Shown here: in pieces, positions 1 to 9,971 of the stretch | How the letters are laid out: each line of letters opens with the position of its first letter | How positions within the stretch are numbered: position 1 is the stretch's first letter | NCBI GenBank assembly: GCA_027919835.1 | Contig: JANVFP010000013.1 | Span: 1,116,001 to 1,180,000 of the forward strand | Length of the DNA: 64,000 bases | Origin: Lentinula raphanica | Taxonomy: Eukaryota; Basidiomycota; Agaricomycetes; Agaricales; Omphalotaceae | Direction: 5' to 3' | Notes under the pieces: model-generated | Databases searched by the model: none | What the model was told of the DNA's origin: nothing | Seen by the model: only the letters and a program-made list of their open reading frames with translations | Program-made: the position numbers and the translations under genes

Positions 1-900
1 TAGTCGTTCCTTACCCAATCTATACTCCTGACCTGTCAAACAACTCCCGCACGGACTCAAACTCTTCTCTCTATCCTTCTTCACTGTCTGGTCATGGCCA
101 TCATTATTCCTCTAGCCAACAAGGGCATCGCCCTCCAATGGGTCCACGGACATCAAGCTCGGGAAGTGTGCCCCGGCCTGCACTGAAACAGACAAATACG
201 TGGCATGCTGGAGAATCACCATCTCGTAAGTGACGGTAATGACAAGTGATACCGATGGGACGTCCTGGTCTAATTACTCATTGCAGGCTCTCATGCTCAT
301 GTCTCCTTCGTGAATCCCAAGCGTCGAATAACTCTTCATATGCATCCTCTTCTTGCCACGTCTCAATTCAGTCGTGCACCGATTTGTTATGACGTTTCCC
401 GTCCACCTTCCCCTCAGACAATCGTCGACCGGAGTACTCGAAGCCCTATCCCGGCTCATACGCTCAATCAACCTGCTACAGATCCTCCTACAATGTCTAG
501 GCTTGTCCTCCGTAGCCACAAATTCCCTTGGCCTATCATCGTAGACGCCGGCTGCTCCTCTCAAAAGAAGACCGTTCCCAAGTTTTACGTAGGCGGGTCC
601 TCGCCTACGAGTCTTCATCATCCGTCCTCCCTTCCCGTCTCGTGCGCTGACGTTCTCCACGCGGTGCACAACACCCTTTCGCTTCCTGCCACACCGGAAG
701 AATGGGACGCACTTGGACGTGGTAGTCATGCTCAGCGGAAGATTTCGCGGGCATATGATCGCCGGTGTCGTTCGCTGGGTAGTGGTTGGGATGGAGGGAT
801 CCGGAGAGTGGACTGGTTGGGAGAAAAGTGTCGGTTGATTGGTGTGGAGGTGGACAAGGATTCCGGTTCTAGTGTTGGGAATTTGGTTTTTGGACGGTGA
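1..900 (+). CDS. DUF6699 domain protein, 3' part (5' end outside window)
   Basis: Two coding segments are visible: 3-225 in frame, an intron 226-286 (GTAAGT...TTGCAG), then 287-900 ending in TGA. The first segment is a Ser/Pro/Gly-rich low-complexity stretch. The second carries a compact C-terminal domain with the signature of the basidiomycete DUF6699 family: a PWPIIVD segment, then DVLHAVHNTL, an AQRKISRAYDRRC helix, a RRVDWLGEK segment and a final LIGVEVDKDSG strand. This family is abundant in mushrooms and has no established biochemical function. The true start lies left of the window, so total length is unknown. The splice joins codon CGC across the intron and keeps one frame to the stop, which supports the model. 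Confidence 0.8.
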
Positions 901-1322
901 GGATATCCTGGTCATGCACTCGGCGGACCGGCTATGATGTTATATGCTAGCTTGGTCTGGTGTATAAAATCTTGCATCTGTGTACAGCACACTCTTTTTC
1001 CTCTCTCTTTTTTGTATCATCATCTGGGGTTTTACGGGGTTTTCAGCATTTGTATATGATCTTTTCAACGACTTCTACGGGCAAGGAACAATAGCAATGA
1101 TACAATACGATTCCTACCTATACTACGAAAACATAGTACTGCTACTTACGATTACGAATGGACACTGTATATAAGTATGTACTCAAAAACACGAAAATCG
1201 TTCATGGCTATCTTGGGTACATAAATTGGGCATACATTCAATTTACATAACACAGATGAACAAGCAGGGCAAACTGAGCACTCAACAATGAGTGAGGGGT
1301 GCATTGTTGAAGCCCGTATATT
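901..1322. other. Intergenic, convergent 3' ends
   Basis: This gap lies between the stop of the DUF6699 gene and the stop of the leftward kinase-like gene. It is AT-rich and should hold the two 3' untranslated regions. I see no gene in it. Confidence 0.5.
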
Positions 1323-2297
1323 TCACTCGAAGTCAGCCTGTACAAACCAATCCACAGGTGTCCAATGCTTCTTGCAGAACGCGATCTATACAAACTCGAT
1401 GTTAGAAGCGGGTCAGCGCACAATTCTCTAGGAGAACACTAACGATTTCAGCTGTAGAAGCACCTTTATCCATCGTATAGAGCTCGTATGCTCCCCAGTC
1501 AGTCAATTTGGCAGCGATGACTTTTTTGCCTGACATCGTAACATGGATGTTCTCGATCCTATTGTCACTGTGGTTCGGTAAGGACAATCAATGTCATGAT
1601 CAACGAGTCGACAAATCTGTAAATACTTACTTGTGAAGTATGCCGCTACTCTTACCAACCCGTGCAACTTCGTTACACATCAAGTCGATAGCTTCCTCTT
1701 TCATCTTCTCTTTCTCATCCGTGTGGGCCTTTTTGTACTCATCCGTATCGCTCAAGACCGAACCCGGGACTTTCAACATGATGATCACAGGCTCTTCTTT
1801 TCCTTTGACCTCAAACATCCCAGAGTCAACGTATTCGTCGACTCCTTTGAGAGCTTTGACTTCGGCGTAGGTCTCGTCATCGACGGTTTTGAGGACTTTG
1901 AGAACGATAGAGTCACCCTCGTGGTTTTTGTATTTGCCTTTGATGTTGTAGACTCCCTTGTTGTGCAGCCCTTCAGTGGAGAGGAGTGGGCCGATGTCGA
2001 CGTCCTTCAGTTTTGCCTCTGGAGAAAGAGTGGGTAAATTATTTCCACTGAGTGCAGTTATACACGAGTGAAGTGAACCTACTGAAGACGTGTTTATCTG
2101 CTGCAGTCACAGTCTTTTCGTATTCTTGCAAGATCCATTTTTCCTGGGAAGAAAAGAATTCGTGAGCGTTTGCTTTGGAAGACTGATTAACTTGGAAGCC
2201 TTACCCCTTGCAAGTTTCGAGCAATGAGAGGTAAAGCCCCGACGGCTATCATCATAGAGCCAACGAAGACGAGAAGAGGTTGCGAATTGAAACGCAT
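1323..2297 (-). CDS. Small secreted protein with kinase-like catalytic loop
   Basis: Five exons join without a frame break: 2297-2205, 2143-2083, 2018-1631, 1567-1444 and 1385-1323, giving 242 residues. The first exon is a signal peptide (basic MRF start, then a hydrophobic run to about residue 25). The rest reads like a minimal protein-kinase fold. There is a VLKVLK strand with a candidate ATP lysine, an EVKAL helix with a candidate pairing Glu, the catalytic-loop pattern HxDxxxxN as HNDNRIEN, and a DWG in place of DFG. The catalytic-loop motif appears only after the intron at 1568-1630 is removed, which argues for the model. A glycine-rich loop is not obvious, so it may be a pseudokinase or an atypical kinase. 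Export through the secretory pathway would be unusual for a kinase. No named family is assigned. Confidence 0.7.
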
Positions 2298-3216
2298 AAC
2301 GATGAAATATGATATCAGTAAAGCAAAAAAAAATTTGCTGCTTGCAGCGGAAGTGTTTTCGTAGATGAATCAGACCGACCAGCGGTCAGAAGAGGATTGA
2401 GGCTGAGAGAGAAGGGGGCCTAGCCGCAATGAACGATGTGCTTATGGTTTTTATACCAGACCAGGACGTGAGCCTGGCCACTCGGTTCGTGCCAGAGTTA
2501 AGAGCGGAACAGGACGACTCGGGGTACGGTAACAACAATCACTGTCAGTGGTTTGAGCAGTGTTGAAACAGTGCAGAGCGGGTGCAGAGTAGTAAACCAA
2601 GCGAAGTGTTGTAGACTTCCCAATTTAAGCCTAGTAGAGGCATGAGGTTTTTTGAATATATCATGGGCAGTGGAATGTCCAGTGATTCTTGTGATTTGCA
2701 TAGCCAGAAGCATTGAGTATATCGAGCGGGAACAGTGCACGATAATGATTGATATATTGCAGAGCTGTGCACAGTGTTTCCCAGTTCTACGAGGTAAGTA
2801 GTTCAAGATAGCAGGTCCGTATAGGTCCTAATTTGACTTGTCAAGTTGCAGTGAATCATTCTCAAAGAGTGTACTGAGCAGTGAGTGGTGGTAGCGGGGT
2901 GGTAGTGAATATAGGAGAGAGTTGCCGACCGAGATTGAATTCCGGCTTGATACCGACGTTCTTCGTGACTTTCATCTCCTTCCTTCTTCCAAACTGATGT
3001 AATGCAAATCTTCATGCCGAGCAGGACACGCAAATACTAGATACTCCCGCCGACGATTGACAAAAATTCCTTGTGTCGTTCAGCTCATCCTACGCCGAAA
3101 TGCTTGTCAGCATTACGCGGCATCCGGCGATAGACAATTGCAATCGGTCGAAAACAGTTTATTAGAGACCGTGTCTTCAAACTCCTTTCTAACAATTTCT
3201 CTCCTCCGAGTCCAAA
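2298..3216. other. Divergent intergenic region
   Basis: This region separates two divergently transcribed genes (kinase-like, leftward; SDR, rightward). Short open frames occur but none has homology I recognise, splice logic or a credible start, so I treat it as promoter DNA for both sides. Confidence 0.5.
2448..2455 (-). promoter_or_regulatory. TATA box of the kinase-like gene
   Basis: TATAAAAA on the minus strand, about 150 bases before the ATG at 2297. The spacing suits a TATA promoter with a long leader. Confidence 0.45.
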
Positions 3217-4222
3217 ATGGCCCCTTCACTGTCAGCCATCCGCGCCCTGAACGCATCCTTCGCTCCGTCCTACCTCCCTTGTGCTATCTTCGTGGGAGGC
3301 ACATCAGGCGTCGGTCAAGGAATGGCGGAAGCATTCGCCCGCCACACTAAAGGAAATGCACACATCATCCTCGTCGGGCGCAATTCATCTGCAGCAGAAT
3401 CCATCATTGCCTCGTTCCCAAATCCAACATCTCCCTCTGCCAAACACGAGTTTGTCTCATGCGACGTTTCGCTGATGAAGAACATCCAACAAGCTTCATT
3501 GGAATTACTTTCGCGGACACTGAAAATCAACTTTCTCGTTCTCTCGCCCGGGATGTTGAGTTTGAATGGAAGGGATGAGACAGAGGAGGGTATCGATAAA
3601 AAGATGGCGCTTCATTACTATGCACGTTGGAAATTCATTCATGGGCTCATTCCGGGTTTGGTAAAAGCCAACGAAGCGGGTGAAGACGCGAAGGTGTTTT
3701 CGATCCTAGCGGCTGGGAAGGGCAGTAAAATAGATCTGGATGATCTGGGATTGAAGAAAACATTTTCCCTATCCGCTGCTGGTACCCAAGTACCCACGTA
3801 TAATGATCTCATGATGGAGGTGAGTTCAATGTCGTGTATGTGCATGTTTTAGTTCATGTATGCTGATCGTCTTGGTGATCTATGTGTAGGAATATGCTTC
3901 CCGATATCCTTCACTATCTTTCATTCACGCTTATCCTGGCTGGGTTCGCACCAACATCGGCTCAGCCTCACCTTCTCCTGTCCTTCGCGTCGCAACCAAA
4001 CTCGCAACCAGCCGTCTCAGCCCGCTTTCGTATCTGGCTACTGCGCAAGACGATGCAGGAGAATACCTATTGAACGGGCTTTTGAATACAGTTTCGGCTC
4101 CAGGTGCTTGGAGACTGGATGAACATGGAAATGATATCGGGAAGACACGTTATTTTGGAGACGAGGAATCTCGGAAGAAGCTTTGGGAACATACTGTGCA
4201 AGCGACATATTCGAATGTTTAA
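3217..4222 (+). CDS. Short-chain dehydrogenase/reductase
   Basis: Two exons, 3217-3819 and 3890-4222, with a phase-0 intron (GTGAGT...TGTAG), give 311 residues, a normal SDR length. A Rossmann nucleotide-binding motif GGTSGVGQGMAEAF sits near residue 30, followed by an ILVGRN strand end typical of NAD(P)-dependent SDRs. A strand ending LSPGM follows near residue 110. In the canonical YxxxK position the protein has YNDLM, so the tyrosine is present but the lysine is replaced. The second exon begins with the HAYPGWVRTNIG loop of the fungal subfamily. Substrate unknown; members of this group are annotated only as NAD(P)-binding proteins. The 308 bases to the next stop hold only 3' flanks. Confidence 0.85.
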
Positions 4223-4530
4223 TGGGATGTGAAACATGCTCGCTCAGCGCTCGTGTAACCTACTCTACCCCATGATCTTGATTCTTAATGAACATCGAAC
4301 TTGATGTAGATATCAGTACCGTCCCTATTCGTTCATATGTGCAGACACAAGCACTTGTATGCTTGAAGCTGAGCGTGAATTCATCATCGGCCTTAAGGCT
4401 CGATAGTTGTCGATGGTTCTTCAAACGTGTAACCCAATAAAGATTGTATGCCTTGTTCTAGTACATCTCGAATAAATATGACAAACGAATGGTTGCATGA
4501 TGTTTGGTATAACTTGATAATACGTATAAC

Positions 4531-6264
4531 TTAGACTGGCCATGAGTCTGCGCGCACCTCCTAAATTCAGAGTTGTCATGATCAGTTTCTTCCTATACAT
4601 AACGACGATAGAGAACCGGATACTAACAGCGATCCAAGCTGCAGCTGCATCGGGATATTCCCAGGTCATCACGCCTGCAGCTAGGGAAAGGTAAACATAT
4701 CAGTACCACTGATTGAGCATTGAACATGTGCATCAAATACGTACTCCATCCTTGAGCTTTAGCCTCTTCAACGCAGGTAGCAAGTGTAGCCGGATCGATG
4801 AATCCTCCACCGGTTTCGTCTCTGAAATCATCGCACATAGTCAGAACTTCTTGATACTGCATGTACTGATCCAAACGAGAACTTTGTAGTACTCACCCGG
4901 TAGTTGCGGGCTTGCCAATGACTAGTTTGTCCAATGTTACACCACTGGCGGCAATTTGGAAAAGAGCGGATTCGGGCCAAGTGGACGAAGAGGCGGTGAG
5001 GAGTCCGGCACAGGTTGTGTATTCGGTGGTTCCCTCTGTGATTTCTTGTTGGTCTATGTAGTTCAAAGAGGTAAAAGAGATATATACGCACGGTTATAGA
5101 ACTAGAATGTATTGTGGATCAGCAACTGCAATGTAGTACAGGGGAAAACATGAGATGACATACTTGGACGTTGTACCAATCTATCAAACTTCCGACTTGT
5201 TGGTGAACGGCTATGTAGCCTCCGTTGATCCAGATGTTTGGTGAGAACCTATCGACGAAAAGTCGTTGAATACCACAACACTGATGTACGGTCTTTGAGC
5301 ATCATTACCAAGGAGCGACAGCTGAATGACGTGTTAGCATACGATGAATGCTGTTGATGGTCAAGATACTTACGGGCATGAGTGAGAATGTAAGTGCCTT
5401 GAGGGAGCTGTGTTCGTAGTTGCTTTGTGAAGCTTACGAGCCAAGCCTTGTGATACAATCAATATTGCAAGATATAAATCAGATAAGAACGAAGAAGTGC
5501 TTACCTCGGCAGTACCCGCATCGAAGGCGTTGAAATCCTTCATTAGAATACATGAGTCAGTAAAGTCTCTAGTGAGCGAAACATAAGAGCCGCACCTCAT
5601 AGTCAACATCGATGCCATCCAGACCGAATTCAATCACCCAAGCAGCCATCGTATTTGCAGTAGCGACTGGATCAGCTCCGGAGGATGTTGGGACATCAGA
5701 AGAACCGAATACTGAAACAACCAGGGAAATCCCAGCGGCAGCATACTCCGACTTGATGGTCGCCCGCTCGGCTGCAGTTAGCTGTGTCCATTCCTCAGCC
5801 TAGAGACTCGAGTATGAACATCAAGCGATTAAGGTGATAAGGCCCGAATCCACTGTACCTTATCGAATGCTCCTTCCAATAGAAGAAAAGACATTGCACT
5901 GACGCTATAGTTAGAACGAACAAACGAAGAGCCAGATATAGCTTTGAGCCATACAAGACGTTGAACCCCTGTAGATAACAATGAAGTTAGCCTTCGAACT
6001 AGGTTTTGTGTCTTATCACTCTTCTACCTCTACATCGGCTACAGGAGGCGGTCCAGTCAGACCCGAGACAAATTTATCACTGTAGACCACAAAGCGAGGA
6101 GCCACGGGCACGGCACGAGCAAGAATGTCGCGAGCTTGTTCGCCAAGGCCTTCGAAGCTTGAACTGTTGACGGGTGTACCGTGAACAAGCCCAAAGCAAG
6201 ATAAGAGTAAGGAAGAGAGAACTGCGAGCGAAGGCAAGAACATTGTGAAGCTCCGAAGATTCAA
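4531..6264 (-). CDS. Secreted GH18 chitinase-like glycoside hydrolase
   Basis: A leftward gene with many short introns; the best-defined are 4561-4627 and one near 5950-6020. The start at 6264 opens a signal peptide with a hydrophobic run LAVLSSLLLSCFGLVHG; an internal ATG at 6243 would also work. The GH18 catalytic signature DGxDxDxE is present as LDGIDVDYE near 5600, with the catalytic Glu just before an intron. Upstream is a SLVVSVFG strand and downstream are the SLIDWYNVQFYNR strand and, after splicing at the 4689 region, TAGVMTWEYP, both typical of GH18 barrels. The final exon 4531-4560 ends RADSWPV. Total about 380 residues, secreted. The likely role is chitin hydrolysis in the wall or in fungal or insect debris; an endo-N-acetylglucosaminidase activity is also possible. 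Confidence 0.85.
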
Positions 6265-8575
6265 CCTGGGGTGACCGAATTCTCTGGGAGGAGAGCTGAT
6301 TCGTTGGAAGCTTGGGTCTCAGCTCTTATATCGGGAGGCAAGAAATTTTAGTTCTTCTGTATAGATTGAAGAAGGGAGTGACCGGGTGTTCGAACAATCA
6401 TGCAACTTCGTCCCACCAGGGCCCATGAAGCTCAAAAGGTTGGACCTCGAGGTTCACGGCTGAACTTCGAATGGCAGACCTTGCGAACAAACTGCGAATT
6501 CAAGGAGATTTACGTCTGGAGACCAAAGAGAATCCATCTAGAAGTCCAAAACTGGATGGAGAAAACCAGTTCCCGAACCTCAAGAAAGTTGAGTTTGGTC
6601 TATCAGGAGGAAATATATCAAGCGAGTGAGCATGCTGAGGCATTCAAGAATAGAACTATAGATGAATAGACAGACCTCCCGCTGCCGATCTGTGTTCCCC
6701 ATGGTAAGACTGCAAATGGTGGCAATGAAGTGAAAAAGTTCTGTCAGATTCATGTGAATCTCTCTTTTGGGACGATAGCATCGTGTGCGTGTAGAAGGGC
6801 TCAATGTGGCTCGAACTGAGGATGCTTGTGTCCGAATGATGTAGATCACGAAGCTCAATGGGTTGCGGAAGTGTGTTTTTAGCCACTGTACATGCGGAAA
6901 TGCCGGGAACAGAAGTAACAGATCCCTCTACGAATCTGACTCTGAGCGTACCGAATTCCGGATACCGTGCCAGCAGACGTTTTATCTTCCGTATCAGTAC
7001 GACTTGGAGCGCACTATCTACCTGTTCATCCGTTGCAACGAAGCCTTTGAACCCGTTGGTGCAGAGGACACGAATTTGGATGGAAATGTTCAGAGCAGTA
7101 AGACTTTGCCAGGACGATTCCGATTGAATGCCCGATGAACGGTAGAAAGGGTAACAAGGAAGACATATGGCACAAGTCTTAAACCAGAAGCCTTTCCCAT
7201 TGCTTTACCGCAAAGGATGAGCTGCTGCGTGTGACATGTTCTGACGTGGCCATGTCCCAATCATTGGTCGTGAGTTTAGTGCTTCGTCTCTGGAAAATTG
7301 AATATTGATACAAACGCAAAAAGCCACACGACACACCTTTTGAAGCTGATATCGTTGAATACGCTATTGTGAGTTCTGAATAACTATCATGATGAATTTT
7401 GGGTTATTGGACATGTGGTTTTTTTGCATCGAGTTCTGCTGATAACATGTGCCACCGTGACTCGGAGGGAGTCTGAGAGACCAGATAGCATAGCTTCTAG
7501 AAGCAAGCAGCTCTAAATCGAGCTTTTCCAGAGACCAAAAGCTCACTTGGAGAACCTGCTAGCCTTATCAAGGGATTTTGGCCATCGTCGTCGATTAGTG
7601 ACTCAGGCCGATCGCCTTGCAACAAAAAAATGAGTGATGGAAGTGCAAAGACTTCCCGACAAAGATGAGCATTCAGCAGATGGGAAACTACAGTAATGCC
7701 GTTGAGTTTGACGAGCAGAACATTTGAGGTGGTGGCCCGTGGCCCATATCTGCTTGCCAGGTTATACTTGTCCAATGGAGATCCTTGTTAGTGAATTGAT
7801 CATGGATCCAAATGTAAGATGGGGATCCTCAGATAGCGAATCAACAATCGCTAAACAGCGGTTTTGAACGAAGAAAGAGAGGGAAAGAGTGGCCACCGAG
7901 ACGGAATGAGCCAAGAATGAGCCTGAGAATTCTACGAATTGACGCTCGAGCGCTAACCAGTGTTCGTCATCACAGGCGCTAACCCTCGGCGCCTAACGAA
8001 GAACTTTTTCCCTCTTTGCCATCATCCATGGAGAGCATTCGACACAACATTCCAAGTTTCAACCGTTGGTCTGCGTCGCTATCGGCTCATACGAGTAAAT
8101 TTAATGCAATGTGAGCCTTTCGAACACGAATCTTTTTCTAGAATCTACATGGCTACTTTCTTGTGGGGAACTCAATTCCGCGGAACCCATCGATATCAGC
8201 CTGAAATGTACGCGCCTTTGATCAGTCGTGGGGTGTGGACCTGCCAGTGGAATACATGGTTTGAACGTTGTGATTGACAGGGATACTATTAGTAAATCAG
8301 TTAGGACTGTTCTGAACTGTTCCGCATTCCTCGTAACGGGCTATCCTCCTTGGACCTTTCTGCATTTTTCAAAACCACCAAAGTTCTTCATGCCTGCAGC
8401 AGCAAGCTGTGCAAATTTTTGGTCCGCATACAAAACTGCCAGGTTAGCTGGCATCCGTCGACTACGGTTGGTGATGGTGAGGTTTAATCAAAAGAACTCG
8501 TTAAGTACTTCACTTGAAGACTGAAGTGACTATGAAGGAACGGCTTTCGTTCCGAAGAGCGTTATAACTTATTAC
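6265..8575. other. Gene-poor region with unrecognised open frames
   Basis: About 2.3 kb without a gene I can support. Short frames at 6863-7138 and 7960-8277 (plus) and 7364-7775 (minus, two overlapping frames) read like protein in places, but they have no start, no splice continuity and no recognised domain. They may be decayed exons. The region leads into the foldback element at 8585. Confidence 0.4.
6325..6330 (-). promoter_or_regulatory. TATA-like box of the GH18 gene
   Basis: TATAAG within GATATAAGAGC on the minus strand, about 60 bases before the ATG at 6264. Confidence 0.4.
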
Positions 8576-8584
8576 CTGTTATTA

Positions 8585-9223
8585 CAGACTCCTTCCCATC
8601 CGCTATTGCAGCTGAAAAAAATTATAATCCCAGTAAATTACCATAAATAGATAATCTTATATCTAATCATATTATCTAATCATATCTTATCGTACGTTGA
8701 ATTTTTTTAGCTGCAATAGCGACTGGCATAAATTGTATAAGCGCTTGGTGGCCTTGTTTGGTCCCAGCTTGTAGCACTGTTCGAATATCACTCAACAATG
8801 GAACTTTTGGCCACAATCTGTTCAAAGAGTCATATAGGATGCTAGTTATGTACTGTGCTGAAGGATACCTGTCTCAATTTTCAAACCAATGGGCATTTGT
8901 GAGATGGGCGCTATAAAATTGAATCCTGGAACCAAACAAGGCCACCAAGCGCTTATACAATTTATGCCAGTCGCTATTGCAGCTTAAAAAATTCAACGTT
9001 GATAAGATATGACTACATAATATGATTAGATATAAGATTAGCTATTTACGGTAACTGGGATTATAATTTTTTAAGCTGCGATAGCGGATGGGAAGGAGTC
9101 TGGCTTAAAAAATTCAACGTTGATAAGATATGATTACATAATATGATTAGATATAAGATTAGCTATTTACGGTAACTGGGATTATAATTTTTTAAGCTGC
9201 GATAGCGGATGGGAAGGAGTCTG
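8585..9223. mobile_element. Non-autonomous foldback element (MULE-like MITE)
   Basis: The left arm (8585 to about 8772) begins CAGACTCCTTCCCATCCGCT. Its reverse complement ends the right side twice, at 9102 and 9223. The arms match over about 180 bases, down to a block containing GCGCTTGGTGGCCTTGTTTGG, and flank a spacer of about 150 bases with no coding capacity. The 9-base sequence CTGTTATTA occurs immediately outside both ends (8576-8584 and 9224-9232), a target-site duplication. Long inverted repeats plus a 9-bp duplication fit Mutator-like elements. Within each arm is a smaller inverted pair (CGCTATTGCAGCT / AGCTGCAATAGCG), so the structure is nested. Confidence 0.8.
8982..9223 (+). repeat. 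Two tandem copies of a 121-bp right-arm segment
   Basis: Positions 8982-9102 are repeated at 9103-9223 with only a base or so changed (GACTACATAA versus GATTACATAA). The right terminal segment of the foldback element has been duplicated in place, so the outer copy abuts the target-site duplication. Confidence 0.85.
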
Positions 9224-9490
9224 CTGTTATTACTGAACATTCAGTGTTCTGATGGAACGGTGTAGTATGCCCTGAGTACGGCTTGAGTATATGAGAGAGG
9301 GCGAGAACGCGTTTGGGCAGTTTGGTCGACTCATGCCCAGTACTAGATGGGTATATACATGAACACGAGCCGATAGATGCACACGAGGACACATGAGGCA
9401 GAAGAATATTTTCTGTGGATTTTTCTGGGCGAAACTAGTTGTACTTACATATTGCCGCAGATTTAAGGCCTTACAGTGGGCAGCGCAAGT

Positions 9491-9580
9491 GTCTTAAATT
9501 GACAGGTGGGAGTTGAACCGTCTTGCATTGACAGATTGGGAATTGAGCCGTATTGCAGTGACAGTTACTTATTGAAGGCA
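9491..9580 (+). repeat. Three imperfect 30-bp repeats at the left edge
   Basis: Units start at about 9491, 9521 and 9551. Each carries a TTGACAG or GTGACAG core followed by a TTGAACCG/TTGAGCCG-like segment. Similar TTAAATT-plus-GACAG words occur near the right edge (22284-22301, 22505-22519, 22539-22553), so these may be recombinase or accessory-protein sites. Confidence 0.55.
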
Positions 9581-9587
9581 ATATTGA

Positions 9588-9905
9588 GAAGTGTAAATTT
9601 TTGACATCTGTTTTGAGAACTGTAAATTTTTGACATCTGTTTTGAGAACTGTAAATTTTTGACATCTGCTTTGAGAACTGTAAATTCTGGACATCTGCTT
9701 TGAGAACTGTAAATTTTTGACATCTGCTTTGAGAACTGTAAATTTTTGACATCTGTTTTGAGAACTGTAAATTTTTGACATCTGCTTTGAGAACTGTAAA
9801 TTTTTGACATCTGTTTTGAGAACTGTAAATTTTTGACATCTGCTTTGAGAACTGTAAATTCTGGACATCTGCTTTGAGAACTGTAAATTCTTGACATCTT
9901 CTTTG
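9588..9905 (+). repeat. 29-bp minisatellite, about 11 copies
   Basis: The unit is GAACTGTAAATTTTTGACAT plus CTGYTTTGA, repeated about eleven times with few substitutions (TTTTTG versus TTCTGG). Because 29 is not a multiple of three and the minus-strand unit lacks stops in every phase, all three minus frames stay open (110-148 codons). These frames are an artefact of the repeat, not genes. Confidence 0.9.
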
Positions 9906-9971
9906 TAGGCCATTCACAAGCTTGAAACGCTGTGTTTGAATTTTACAAACTCTTGTATCTGATCTTAGAAT

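Noticed and set aside
9471..9917. Three overlapping minus-strand frames of 110-148 codons
   Set aside because: They are translations of the same 29-bp tandem repeat in three phases and carry no independent coding signal.
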